Below, one piece after another: positions 7,949 through 16,796 of a DNA stretch of 64,000 nucleotides (the stretch's first letter is position 1; each line of letters starts with the position of its first letter). Both the position numbers and the translations under genes were made by a program. This DNA is from Rhodanobacteraceae bacterium (GTDB taxonomy: Bacteria > Pseudomonadota > Gammaproteobacteria > Xanthomonadales > Rhodanobacteraceae), in the NCBI GenBank assembly GCA_009996615.1, contig JAACZU010000008.1:1-64000 (forward strand), written 5' to 3'. The notes beneath the pieces are model-generated. The model was not told the DNA's origin. It made no database searches and saw only the letters and a list, made by a program, of their open reading frames with translations.

Positions 7949-8196
7949 GGCGCCTCGGCGGCTTCCTGGAAGAACGGCACGACCTCGCCCTTGAGCTTGA
8001 GCGTCATCGGATTGCCGCGGCGGTCGCGCGCCTTGCCGGCGGCGACGCGGATCCAGCCTTCGCTGACGCAGTATTCCTCGACGTTGGTCCGTTCCACGCC
8101 GTTGAAGCGGATGCCGATGCCGCGCGCGAGCAGGTCGGCATCGTGGTACGGGCTCTTGGGGTCGACGGAAAGGCGGTCGGGCAAGGTGTCGGTCAT
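7945..8196 (-). CDS. DUF3297 family protein
   Basis: 83-residue cytoplasmic protein that matches the DUF3297 pattern: an N-terminal DRLSVDPKSPYHDADLLARGIGIRFNG segment, then VEEYCVSEGWIRVAAGKARDRRGNPMTLKLKGEVVPF. Members are glutathione-peroxidase-like only in database naming; the biochemical role is not established. It is coupled to the downstream YCII gene through an overlapping ATGA. The ATG chosen gives the usual length of about 80 residues. Confidence 0.8.
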   Translation of the reverse strand: MTDTLPDRLSVDPKSPYHDADLLARGIGIRFNGVERTNVEEYCVSEGWIRVAAGKARDRRGNPMTLKLKGEVVPFFQEAAEAP

Positions 8197-8288
8197 CGGT
8201 TCAACAAATCTGGGGTGGCGCCAGCGGCCACGCGGGCGCAAAGGATACCCGCCGTCGGCCGGCGTGGCGAACCCCGCAGCGCCGGCGC

Positions 8289-8846
8289 TCAGTGCTGGTA
8301 GGTGCCGACCAGTTCCGCCTGCGCGACGACATGTCCCTTCATCGCCGCGAGCAGCCGCGCCTTGTCCGGCCGGCCGAGGTCGGGCAGCACGGTATCGAGC
8401 GCGTAGAGCTTGAAGAAATAGCGATGCCGCCCGACCGGCGGACACGGCCCGCCGTAGCCGGTGCGACCGAAGTCGTTCCTGCCCTCGCGCGCGCCGGGCG
8501 GCAGCCGCGCCGAATCGACGGCCTCGGGCAGACCGTCCGCAGCGGCCGGCAGGTCGTACAGCACCCAGTGCACCCAGACCGTCTGCGGCGCGGCCGGGTC
8601 GGGCGCATCCGGATCGTCGACGATCAGCGCCAGGCTCTTCGCCTTCGCCGGCACGCCGCTCCACTGCAACGGCGGCGACGCCTCGTTGCCGTCGCAGGTG
8701 TAACGCGCGGGGATCGCGGCATGCGACGCGAACGCCGGCGAACGCAGGTTCAGTGACATGGCGGCCTCCTCGCCCCCGCCGCGCAGGGGCGCCAGCGCGA
8801 GCAGCGCGGCAACGGACAACACTCGGGCGACGACCATCGCGGACAC
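8289..8846 (-). CDS. Periplasmic YbhB/YbcL-type PEBP protein
   Basis: 185 residues. A short signal peptide (ARVLSVAALLALAPL) precedes a phosphatidylethanolamine-binding/Raf-kinase-inhibitor-like fold: IPARYTCDGNEASPPLQWSG, LIVDDPDAPDP, VHWVLYDLPA, FGRTGYGGPCPPVGRHRYFFKLYALD. The conserved DPDAP and GPCPP ligand-pocket motifs are intact. Bacterial members are of uncertain function; ligand or serine-protease binding has been suggested for the family. It lies 24 bases downstream of the DUF3857 gene stop and may be co-transcribed. An internal Met at residue 30 would give the cytoplasmic YbhB length. Confidence 0.85.
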   Translation of the reverse strand: MSAMVVARVLSVAALLALAPLRGGGEEAAMSLNLRSPAFASHAAIPARYTCDGNEASPPLQWSGVPAKAKSLALIVDDPDAPDPAAPQTVWVHWVLYDLPAAADGLPEAVDSARLPPGAREGRNDFGRTGYGGPCPPVGRHRYFFKLYALDTVLPDLGRPDKARLLAAMKGHVVAQAELVGTYQH

Positions 8847-8870
8847 CTCGGCTCGCGCACCGGCGGAATT

Positions 8871-11543
8871 CTACTCCCCCTCTGCCGCCGGCAGGCCGCG
8901 CCATGCCGGCACGGGGACGGCGACCGGTACCGCCGGCCGTTGCGGGCGCGCACGGATGAAGGTCGACTGCACGCGCCGGGAGACGCGGAAGTAGGCGATC
9001 CAGGCGACCACGCCGAACAGGCCGCCGAACAGCTTGCCCCACGCGCCGGCGTCGACTGCAGCGCTGGCGGCCGGCAGCGCCGCGGCAAACAGCAGGTCGG
9101 CCGCCTGCACGCCAAAGCATCCCAGCAGGAACGTGCTGTAGACGAGTGGCACGCTGCGCCGCCGCTGGAAGAACAGCACCGCCAGCAGCAACGAGCAGAC
9201 GATCAGCGCGAGGTTGGCGCCGAGTTCGAACAGCAGGAACGGCGCCCACAGCGGATGGTAGGCCGCGCCGCCATGCGTCGTCAGCGCCGCCCAGGTGTCG
9301 GCCGCGAACGGATCGGTGGTGCCGATGAAATCGACCACCAGCCGGATCGGCGTCACGACGACGCCGATCGCCGGCAGCACCAGCCAGCCGCGGATGCCCT
9401 GCAAGGCCGGATCGACGGCGCTTGCCGGCGCGGCCGGGTCGTAGCGGTAGACGCCCGCGGCGAGGTGGATCCACAGCAACAGCAGCAGCGCGCCGAGCAT
9501 GGCGATCGTCCAGTTGAAGCGCTCGAAGCCGCCGGCCGCCGCGGCCGGATCGCGCCAGGAGAGCCGGTAGCCCATTTCGTCGCGGGCCAGCGCAAGGCTC
9601 TCCAGATAGCGCGGCATGTCCGCGCTGGCGACCTCGTCGGTGCGCGCCTGGTAGCGGTCCGCGAAGACGATGTGCTTGTCGTCGCCGCTGATGCTGCGCT
9701 CGAACGAAAACGCCGCATCTTCCACGCGCACCGTGTCCGGCGTGAACGACCATTCCTCCGGCAGCAGCACCTCGGTCACCTGCGTGACCTCCAGCGGATG
9801 CAGCAGGCCGAGCGGCGCGCGCCGGATCGACGGCGTCGGATCGCGCAGCATCTCGTCCATGTCCGGCGTTTCGATCGCGACCTGATGGCGCTTGTCGCTT
9901 TCCGACCACGACGCGAACTCGGCGATGTCGTAGTGCTCGGTCGTCGTGATGCGATTGTTCGGTTCGTCCTCGGCCACCTCCAGCGGCGCCGCGATCGCGA
10001 TCTTCGGGTAGTAACGCGCGTAGTAGTTCAGGTACTGCAGCTGCAGGTCAGCCAGGTTCGACGAGGCGAGCGTGTTTCGCAGCGCTTCGGCGCGGCCGCC
10101 CTCGACCGTCGTGGTGACGGTGTAGCGCACGGTCTTGTCGAATCCCGCATGTGCATCGAACACTGCGCGGATGCTGCGCCGGCTCAACGCCGAGGAAGCA
10201 TTGGCCATCGGCACCAGCGCGCGCGTGCCAGGATCGACGATCAGCGCATGGCCGTAGTCGGGCTGGTACAGATGCTCGATGTCGCCCTTCTGCGGCGCGC
10301 GGGTCGGATCGATCCAGAAGCGCCGGCCGTTGATGCGCGCCTCGACCAGCACGTGGTCGAACGCGCCCGGCATCGGCTGCTGCTCCTTGACGCCGCGCCG
10401 CACGTCCGTGGCGACCAGCGCGGCGCGTGCCTCGATGCCGAGCCCGCGCAGCATCGCCAATGCCAGCAGCGCCTTGTCCTTGCAATCGCCGAAGCGCCGC
10501 TCGAGCACCAGCGCGGGCGGATTGGGCGCGTGCGAACCGGCCCCGATCTCGACCCCGAGATAACGAATCTCGCTCTGCACGAAACGCAGCGCCGCCAGCA
10601 TGCGGCCGGCCGGATCAGACTGCTGGCGGGCAATCGCGTCGATCTCCGCCTGCACGCCGGCGCCCGGTCGCGCCGGCACCTCGTACAACGGCGCGGCCCA
10701 GCGCGCCACCGCGCCCCAGTCGGGATACTCGCTCCATTCGACGGACGCGTAAGGCGCATACCAGCCAGGCGCGCCCGCATCGACGACCAGTGCCGTCGCG
10801 TTCGGCTGGCTCCACTCGTACTCGCGATAGCCATCGCGCGTCGCGACGAGCGGCGCGGGCGGCGCGTTGCGCGGCTTGATCGCGACGTCGCGATCGAGCG
10901 GAACCAGCAGCCGCGCGCGCAGAAGCTGCGCCGGCTCGGCGTACTGCAGCCGGAACACACCGGCCTCGCGGTTGCCGAACACCGGATTGCCACCTTGCAC
11001 GGTGTAGGCGTAGTCGACCGTATCGCCGACGCGCACGTCGTCGAGGAACACGTGCACGGTCTTGCTGCCGTCGAGGATGCGGCGGTCGAGCGCGGTCTCG
11101 CGCTGCAGCACGTGCACCTTCGCGCCCGCCAGCTTGGGCAGCACGCGGCCGTCGCGGACGATGTCGATCGAATGCAGGGTCAGCGTCTGGTACGACGGAT
11201 CGAAGCCGATCTCGATGTTGGCGATCGCCTCGACGCCGCTCCCGTTGACCGCCTTCGACGCGAACCGGCGATACGTCTCGCGTCCCTGCGGGGCAAGGCG
11301 GACCTGCGCATCGCTCAGCAGGTAATACGTGCCGTCGCTGATCTGGCCGAGCGGAACCTCGCCTGCGTCCGCCACCGGCGCCGGCTTGACCCAGGTCGCC
11401 GCCGGTCCGGTCCGATATTCAGCCGCGTACCCCGCCCCCGGCACGGACAGGCCGGAAGCCAGCAAACCCAGGACGAAGAAGCAGCGGGCAACGCGCCCGC
11501 GCCGCGATCCCCTCGCGGTCCATCGCTGTGCGTGATCCAACAC
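8871..11543 (-). CDS. DUF3857/transglutaminase-like membrane protein
   Basis: 890 residues. Signal peptide (FFVLGLLASGLSVPGAGYA), then a DUF3857 domain (about 60-260), then a transglutaminase-like domain with Cys354 in RFGDCKDKALLA, a His in AFDHVLVEA and an Asp in WIDPTR, the intact catalytic triad. The last 220 residues hold several transmembrane helices of DUF2569 type (NWTIAMLGALLLLLWIHL onward). Such fused proteins are widespread in Xanthomonadales and Bacteroidota; peptide or polyamine crosslinking or hydrolysis in the periplasm is presumed. The start is GTG with GGGGA five bases upstream; no ATG precedes the signal peptide. Confidence 0.85.
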   Translation of the reverse strand: MLDHAQRWTARGSRRGRVARCFFVLGLLASGLSVPGAGYAAEYRTGPAATWVKPAPVADAGEVPLGQISDGTYYLLSDAQVRLAPQGRETYRRFASKAVNGSGVEAIANIEIGFDPSYQTLTLHSIDIVRDGRVLPKLAGAKVHVLQRETALDRRILDGSKTVHVFLDDVRVGDTVDYAYTVQGGNPVFGNREAGVFRLQYAEPAQLLRARLLVPLDRDVAIKPRNAPPAPLVATRDGYREYEWSQPNATALVVDAGAPGWYAPYASVEWSEYPDWGAVARWAAPLYEVPARPGAGVQAEIDAIARQQSDPAGRMLAALRFVQSEIRYLGVEIGAGSHAPNPPALVLERRFGDCKDKALLALAMLRGLGIEARAALVATDVRRGVKEQQPMPGAFDHVLVEARINGRRFWIDPTRAPQKGDIEHLYQPDYGHALIVDPGTRALVPMANASSALSRRSIRAVFDAHAGFDKTVRYTVTTTVEGGRAEALRNTLASSNLADLQLQYLNYYARYYPKIAIAAPLEVAEDEPNNRITTTEHYDIAEFASWSESDKRHQVAIETPDMDEMLRDPTPSIRRAPLGLLHPLEVTQVTEVLLPEEWSFTPDTVRVEDAAFSFERSISGDDKHIVFADRYQARTDEVASADMPRYLESLALARDEMGYRLSWRDPAAAAGGFERFNWTIAMLGALLLLLWIHLAAGVYRYDPAAPASAVDPALQGIRGWLVLPAIGVVVTPIRLVVDFIGTTDPFAADTWAALTTHGGAAYHPLWAPFLLFELGANLALIVCSLLLAVLFFQRRRSVPLVYSTFLLGCFGVQAADLLFAAALPAASAAVDAGAWGKLFGGLFGVVAWIAYFRVSRRVQSTFIRARPQRPAVPVAVPVPAWRGLPAAEGE

Positions 11544-11658
11544 GAATCCCCATCGCGTGAAAGTCGTCGTTGCCGCTCTGCAGCGTCGGCGATCTTGCCA
11601 CAGGCGCCAGCCCTTGCGACGCGGGCGTCACGCCGCCGGGAGGGGCGCAGCGCTCGTG

Positions 11659-12000
11659 TCAGGCCTTGCGCAGGAAGCAGGTCTTGAGCACCAGGCCCTT
11701 GATCTTGTCCGAGTGGCCTTCGATGTGCTCGGCGTCGTCCTCGACCAGGCGGATGTTCTTGATCACGGTGCCCTGCTTGAGCGGGATCGACGAGCCCTTG
11801 ACCTTGAGGTCCTTGATCACGACCACCGTGTCGCCGTTGGCGAGCAGGTTGCCGTTGCTGTCGCGCACGACCATGGCCGCCTCGCCGGCCGCCTCGGCCG
11901 CGATCGGCCATTCGTAGCCGCAATCGGCGCAGACGTAGTTGTCGCCGTCGGGATAGGTGTTTTCGAGCGTGCACTGCGGGCAGGCGGGAATCGTGGGCAT
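11659..12000 (-). CDS. yjdM: YjdM/PhnA-type zinc-ribbon protein
   Basis: 113 residues. An N-terminal zinc ribbon (CPQC at residues 7-10, CADC at 24-27) is followed by the PhnA/YjdM beta domain: NGNLLANGDTVVVIKDLKVKGSS, LKQGTVIKNIRLVEDD, GLVLKTCFLRKA. Length and motif order match the E. coli YjdM family, historically misnamed as phosphonoacetate hydrolase. Cytoplasmic, function not established. It is a single gene with clear gaps on both sides. Confidence 0.9.
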   Translation of the reverse strand: MPTIPACPQCTLENTYPDGDNYVCADCGYEWPIAAEAAGEAAMVVRDSNGNLLANGDTVVVIKDLKVKGSSIPLKQGTVIKNIRLVEDDAEHIEGHSDKIKGLVLKTCFLRKA

Positions 12001-12149
12001 GCGCGTGGATCTTCGATGAGCCGAGGAACTGCGTATTTTAGCGGTCGCCGCCGCGGGCCGACCGTTTCACCGGTTCCCGCGGCGCTACGCCGCAGCGCGT
12101 GCCGACTATCGGCGCGCGCCATCGCGCCGGCCACGAGTGGCCTGTGCGT

Positions 12150-12416
12150 TCAGCGCAACTGGCTGTCCTTGCTGCCGCGACGGTTGTAGCCGCTGGCGGC
12201 CTTCTGTTCCTGGTCGTGCGCCGCCTGGCAGGCCACGCACAGGCGCACGCCCGGCACCGCGCGGCGGCGCGCTTCCGGAATCGGCGCGTCGCATTCCTCG
12301 CAATGCGTCAGGCCCGGGCCGCGCGCGAGCTGGCTGCGCGCACGCTTGACCGCATCCTCGACGGTCGCGTCGATCTGGTCCTGCACGGCGCCGTCGCCGG
12401 CCCAACCGGTAGCCAT
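12150..12416 (-). CDS. DksA/TraR C4 zinc-finger protein
   Basis: 88 residues. A short N-terminal helix (QIDATVEDAVKRARSQL) is followed by CEECDAPIPEARRRAVPGVRLCVACQ, the C4 zinc finger with two CXXC pairs characteristic of the short TraR/YbiI-like DksA relatives. It lacks the long coiled coil of full DksA, so it may enter the RNA polymerase secondary channel as TraR does, or have another role; the latter cannot be excluded. The chosen ATG follows a GGGA element. It lies 89 bases downstream of the DUF2058 gene. Confidence 0.8.
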   Translation of the reverse strand: MATGWAGDGAVQDQIDATVEDAVKRARSQLARGPGLTHCEECDAPIPEARRRAVPGVRLCVACQAAHDQEQKAASGYNRRGSKDSQLR

Positions 12417-12505
12417 CGTCGTCCCAACCCTGATCCGAAAACGTAACCTGTCCCGATATCGGAGCCGATCGCCGCCGTCACAAGGCCTCGCCGCGGCGAG
12501 CCGGC

Positions 12506-13045
12506 CTACCAGACGAGATCGTCCGGCACCTGGAACTGCTTGTAGAACTCGTCGTCCTCGTCCGTCGCGCCGGCCGCATCGGCGCGGCCGTGGTCGAGCA
12601 CGACCATCGCGGCATCGCGCTCGTAGACCTTGTCGGCCACGGCGCGCGGCAGCAGCGCGTAGCCTTCGTCGTGGCGGACGATCAACAGCGCGCCGCTGGC
12701 CAGTTGCGCGCGCAGCGCGGCGTTGACCGGCACGCTCCTGATCTTGTCGGCGTCGGTGAAGCGATAGTCGATCTCGCCCGCGTGCGCGACCTTGTGGCTC
12801 TCGACGATCTGGCGGACCTGCGCGCGCAGCTCGTTCGCACGCGCCTGCGCGTTGCGTTCGGCCGCCAGCGCGCGATCGCGCTCGGCACGTTCGGCCTGCA
12901 GCCTCTTGGCATCGACCTGCTCCGCGGCGGCCGGCGTCGGCGCCTTGCCCTGGCGCTGCCTGGCCTGCTCGCGCGCGACCTGGTCGACCTTGGACTTCTT
13001 GACCAGGCCGGCCTTGAGCAACTGGTCCTGCAGCGGATTGCGCAT
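12506..13045 (-). CDS. DUF2058 family protein (YaiL-like)
   Basis: 179 residues. The N-terminus MRNPLQDQLLKAGLVKKSKV is diagnostic of DUF2058 (E. coli YaiL). A charged coiled-coil follows (AREQARQRQGKAPT, then KRLQAERAERDRALAAERNAQARANELRAQ split over residues 20-85), then a globular C-terminal domain (YRFTDADKIRSVPVNAALRAQL; HDEGYALLP). The family is described as nucleoprotein or polynucleotide-associated, but no activity is proven. The start chosen gives the family-typical length; a longer reading would add an unrelated arginine-rich tail. Confidence 0.88.
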   Translation of the reverse strand: MRNPLQDQLLKAGLVKKSKVDQVAREQARQRQGKAPTPAAAEQVDAKRLQAERAERDRALAAERNAQARANELRAQVRQIVESHKVAHAGEIDYRFTDADKIRSVPVNAALRAQLASGALLIVRHDEGYALLPRAVADKVYERDAAMVVLDHGRADAAGATDEDDEFYKQFQVPDDLVW

Positions 13046-13220
13046 GGGAACGGGGATCGCGACGAACGAGATGGGGACTCGGGATTGTAGCGTCTGGATC
13101 CGCTGCGCACCGGACTTGCGATGGCCTGAGCAAGGAAACGTTCCATGTGCCGGCTTCGCCACCCCGGCCCATCGACGGAGCGACGCGCATGCGATGGGAC
13201 GCGGCGACGGCAAATCCCGC

Positions 13221-14624
13221 CTACGCCGGCACGCCCTTCCGAACCGCCCGCCACACGCGCACGATCGCCGCCGCGCTCCTTGCCACATCCTCCTCCGACG
13301 TGGCCCAGTTCGACACCGAGATGCGCATCGCGGCGAGGCCGTGCCAGGTGGTGCCGCTGAGCCAGCAGGTGCCCTCGTCCTGCACGCCGGCGACGACCGC
13401 GCGGGTCGTGTCGTCGTCGTTGCCGAAGCGCACGAGCACCTGGTTCAGCACGACGTCGTTGAGAACCTGCACGCCCGCCTCGGCGGCGAGGAGTCCGGCG
13501 ATCTGGCGCGCGCGGGCGCAGCAGCGGTCGACCAGGCCCTCGATGCCGTCGCGACCGAGCGCGCGCAGTGTCGCGTACACCGGTACGCCGCGGGCGCGGC
13601 GTGAGAACTCCGGCCCCCAGTCGACCGCATCGCGTTCGGCGCCCTGCGTCTGGATCAGATATGCCGCGGCCGAAGTCATCGCCGCGCGCTGGTCCGCGGC
13701 GTGGCGGACGATCGCGACGCCGCAGTCGTACGGCACGTTGAGCCACTTGTGCGCGTCGGTGGCCCAGGAGTCGGCCAGCTCGATGCCGTCGGCGAGCGCA
13801 CGGTGGGCGCGACTGGCGCGCGCCCACAGGCCGAACGCGCCGTCGACGTGCAGCCACGCGCCGTGCGCGTTGGCGATCGCGGCGATCTCGCGCAGCGGAT
13901 CGAACGCGCCGGTGTTCACGTTGCCCGCTTGCGCGCAGATGATCGTCGGTCCGTCCAGCGTGGCGAGCAGTTCGCGCAGGTGGTCGGCGCGCAGGCGTCC
14001 CTGCGCATCGCTCTCCACGCGCCGCAGCGCGCGCGTGCCGAAGCCGAGATAGCGCAGCGCCACATCGATCGTGACGTGCGATTCGGCCGAGGCGACAACA
14101 TTCACGCGCGGCGCGCCGTGCAGCCCGTCCGCCTCGACATCCCAGCCGGCGCGACGCAGCACGCCGTGGCGGGCCGCGGCGAGGCAGGTGAAATTCGCCA
14201 TCTGGCAGCCGGTGACGAAGCCGAGGCCGGCGTCGCGCGGCAGGTCGAACAGGTCGAGCAGCCATTCGGCCGCCACGTCCTCGACGACCGACGCCAGCGG
14301 CGAGGTCGCGTAGATGCCGGCGTTCTGGTCCCAGGTCGCGGCGAGCCAGTCCGCGGCGAGCGCGACTGGATACGTGCCGCCGATCACGAAGCCGAAGTAA
14401 CGCGGCGACCCACTGGCGACCGCGCCGCGCTCGCCCTGCGCGGCTAGCAGGTCGATCACTGTATCGGCCGGCTCACCCCGCTCCGTCAGAGGCGCGCGCA
14501 ACGCGGCCAGCAGTTCATCGCGGCTCGCGCGTGCGCCGACGTGACGATCGGGCTGCTCGCGCAGATAGTCGATCGCGCGCGCGTGGACCCGACCGAGCAG
14601 GTCTTCGAAGGTATCGGTGGACAT
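13221..14624 (-). CDS. PLP-dependent group II decarboxylase
   Basis: 467 residues, fold-type I PLP enzyme. The Schiff-base Lys293 lies in ATDAHKWLNVPYDCG, preceded by HVDGAFGLW (PLP-pyridine Asp) and AQAGNVNTGAFDP; SAESHVTID supplies the ring-stacking His. This matches the aromatic-L-amino-acid/glutamate decarboxylase family, which releases CO2 from an L-amino acid; the substrate cannot be read from sequence. Cytoplasmic. The ATG follows a GGGAGG Shine-Dalgarno. It faces the divergent M61 peptidase gene across about 200 bases. Confidence 0.88.
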   Translation of the reverse strand: MSTDTFEDLLGRVHARAIDYLREQPDRHVGARASRDELLAALRAPLTERGEPADTVIDLLAAQGERGAVASGSPRYFGFVIGGTYPVALAADWLAATWDQNAGIYATSPLASVVEDVAAEWLLDLFDLPRDAGLGFVTGCQMANFTCLAAARHGVLRRAGWDVEADGLHGAPRVNVVASAESHVTIDVALRYLGFGTRALRRVESDAQGRLRADHLRELLATLDGPTIICAQAGNVNTGAFDPLREIAAIANAHGAWLHVDGAFGLWARASRAHRALADGIELADSWATDAHKWLNVPYDCGVAIVRHAADQRAAMTSAAAYLIQTQGAERDAVDWGPEFSRRARGVPVYATLRALGRDGIEGLVDRCCARARQIAGLLAAEAGVQVLNDVVLNQVLVRFGNDDDTTRAVVAGVQDEGTCWLSGTTWHGLAAMRISVSNWATSEEDVARSAAAIVRVWRAVRKGVPA

Positions 14625-14831
14625 GCCGTGAACCTCCCGTCATCGCGGAAAACGGCGTCGCCGCATCGCTGAGGCAGCGCTCGTCGCGGTCGTACGCAGG
14701 CGTGAGCGACGAATCATCGCGCAGGAGCAGCGCGCTCGCCATCGGGGCGGCGCATGGATCGATGCCGCCGGCTTTCTTCGATCGGCGCGCGCCGGCTACG
14801 ATGGTGGATTCGTTCGAGGAGACGCCGCCAC

Positions 14832-16730
14832 ATGTCCAGGACCTTGCCGCTGCTGCTGTCGCTGTTGTTCTGCCTTCCGCTGCCTGCCGGCGCGCAGGCC
14901 GCCGAAGCCAAGGTCGCGGACGCGGACTATCCCGGCACGATCCGCCTGCAGGTCGACGCGCGCGACATCGACCGCAACATCCAGCGCGTGCGCGAGAGCC
15001 TTCCGGTGCGGCCGGGCGCGCTGACGCTGCTGTATCCGCAGTGGATCCCCGGCAACCACGCGCCGACCGGGCCGATCAACCAGATCGCCGGGCTGGTGCT
15101 GCACGGCAACGGCCAGGTGCTGCGCTGGCGGCGCGACAGCGTCGACATGTACGCGTTCCATGTCGACATCCCCGCCGGCGTGCAGGTGCTCGACATCGAG
15201 TTCCAGTATTTCTCGCCGACCGCCAGCGACCAGGGCCGCGTCGCGATGACGCCGCAGCTGCTGTCGCTGCAATGGCATCGCGTGCTGCTGTATCCGGCCG
15301 GTTACGCGGCCAGCCGCATCCGCGTCGTGCCGGAGCTGAAGCTGCCGGACGGCTGGCCGTTCGCGACCGCGCTGGAACGCGACGACGCCGCGCCCGGTAC
15401 CGCCCGCTTCCGCGAGACCACGCTGGAAGCGCTGGTCGACTCGCCGGTCTACGCCGGCCGCCATTTCCGCCGCTTCGCGCTCGACGACGGCAAGGCCTCG
15501 CCGGTGCGCCTGAACGTGGTCGCCGACGCGCCCGAGCTGCTCGACGCGAAACCGGCCGTGCTCGCCGCGCACACGGCGCTGGTCACGCAGGCCGACCGCC
15601 TGTTCGGTGCGCGGCCGTTCGCGCACTACGATTTCCTGCTCGCCGCGTCCGATCATTTCTCCGGCATCGGCCTCGAGCACCAGCAGTCGAGCGAGAACGG
15701 CCAGCACGCCGGCTACCTGCTCGGCGAGCCGCCGTTCACCGACTACGACCTGCTCGCGCACGAATACGTGCACGCGTGGAACGGCAAGTTCCGCCGCCCG
15801 GCGCCGACGTCGACGCCGCACTACAACACGCCGATGCGCAACGACCTGCTGTGGCTGTATGAAGGCCAGACCGCCTACTGGGCGTTCGTGCTGACCGCGC
15901 GCGCCGGCCTGTGGCAGCGCGACCAGGCGCTGGCCGTGCTGGCCGCGATGGCCGCGGCCGCCGAGCACCGTTCCGGGCGCCACTGGCGCAACCTGCAGGA
16001 CACGGTCAGCCAGGGCATCATCGACTTCAACGACGCGCCGCAGGCGTGGGAGAGCTGGCAGCGCGCGTTCGACTTCTACAACGACGGCGCGCTGCTCTGG
16101 CTCGACGTCGACGCGCGCCTGCGCGAGCTGTCCAGCGGCCGCCGCTCGCTCGACGATTTCGCGCGCGCATTCTTCGCCGGCCCGGCCGGCCTGCGCGCGA
16201 TCTCCACGTTCGACGAAGCGGACGTCGCGACCGCGCTGGCTGCCGTGCAGCCCGGCGAGGACTGGGCCGCGTTCCTGCGCGAGCGCCTCGACGCGCACGA
16301 TGCGGACCCGCTGCAGGGGCTGGCGCGCAGCGGCTGGCAGCTCGTCTACACCGACACGCCCAACGCCGCGATCGCCGATGCGGAAGCCGCGCAGGGCGTG
16401 CGCGACTTCAGCTATTCATTGGGCCTGAAGATCGCCGACAAGGGCGGCCGCCTCGACGCGGTGCTGTGGGACAGCCCGGCCTGGCATGCCGGCCTCGCAC
16501 GGGACATGCGGCTGGTCGCGATCAACGACGGCGCCTACAGCGGCGAGCGCCTGCAACGCGCGCTGCTCGCGGCCAAGGCGAACGCGGCGCCGCTGAAGCT
16601 GCTGGTCCGCCGCGGCGACGATTTCCGCACGGTGGAAATCGCCTACCGCGACGGCCCGCGTCATCCGCATCTGGTGCGCGACGATGCCCGGTTCGATCGC
16701 CTGACGCCGATCCTGGCGCCGCGGCGCTGA
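14832..16730 (+). CDS. Secreted M61-family metallopeptidase with PDZ domain
   Basis: 632 residues. Signal peptide (LPLLLSLLFCLPLPAGAQA), N-terminal beta domain, then the zinc site H310-E311-Y-V-H314 in AHEYVHAWNGKFRRP and E344 in LYEGQTAYW, the M61 glycyl-aminopeptidase signature. The C-terminal 130 residues include a PDZ-like fold (SLGLKIADKGGRLDAVLWDSPAWHAGLARDMRLVAIND). Expected to trim peptides in the periplasm. The start ATG directly precedes the signal peptide; earlier in-frame codons are not supported by a ribosome-binding site. It converges with the serine hydrolase gene over a clear hairpin terminator. Confidence 0.9.
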   Translation: MSRTLPLLLSLLFCLPLPAGAQAAEAKVADADYPGTIRLQVDARDIDRNIQRVRESLPVRPGALTLLYPQWIPGNHAPTGPINQIAGLVLHGNGQVLRWRRDSVDMYAFHVDIPAGVQVLDIEFQYFSPTASDQGRVAMTPQLLSLQWHRVLLYPAGYAASRIRVVPELKLPDGWPFATALERDDAAPGTARFRETTLEALVDSPVYAGRHFRRFALDDGKASPVRLNVVADAPELLDAKPAVLAAHTALVTQADRLFGARPFAHYDFLLAASDHFSGIGLEHQQSSENGQHAGYLLGEPPFTDYDLLAHEYVHAWNGKFRRPAPTSTPHYNTPMRNDLLWLYEGQTAYWAFVLTARAGLWQRDQALAVLAAMAAAAEHRSGRHWRNLQDTVSQGIIDFNDAPQAWESWQRAFDFYNDGALLWLDVDARLRELSSGRRSLDDFARAFFAGPAGLRAISTFDEADVATALAAVQPGEDWAAFLRERLDAHDADPLQGLARSGWQLVYTDTPNAAIADAEAAQGVRDFSYSLGLKIADKGGRLDAVLWDSPAWHAGLARDMRLVAINDGAYSGERLQRALLAAKANAAPLKLLVRRGDDFRTVEIAYRDGPRHPHLVRDDARFDRLTPILAPRR

Positions 16731-16754
16731 CGCGCGCCCGCCCAACCTGCAGCA

Positions 16755-16780
16755 GCGGGCGCCTGTTCGCAGACGCCCGC
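16755..16780. terminator. Bidirectional hairpin terminator
   Basis: GCGGGCG and CGCCCGC form a 7-bp GC stem with a 12-base loop, followed by TCTTGCATTT. It sits in the 66-base gap between the convergent M61 peptidase and serine hydrolase stops, so it can serve both directions. Confidence 0.6.
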
Positions 16781-16796
16781 TCTTGCATTTCGCTAG

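Noticed and set aside
8940-11687. 915-codon open plus-strand frame across the DUF3857 gene
   Set aside because: Antisense shadow with Arg/Gln-rich sequence and no recognisable domain.
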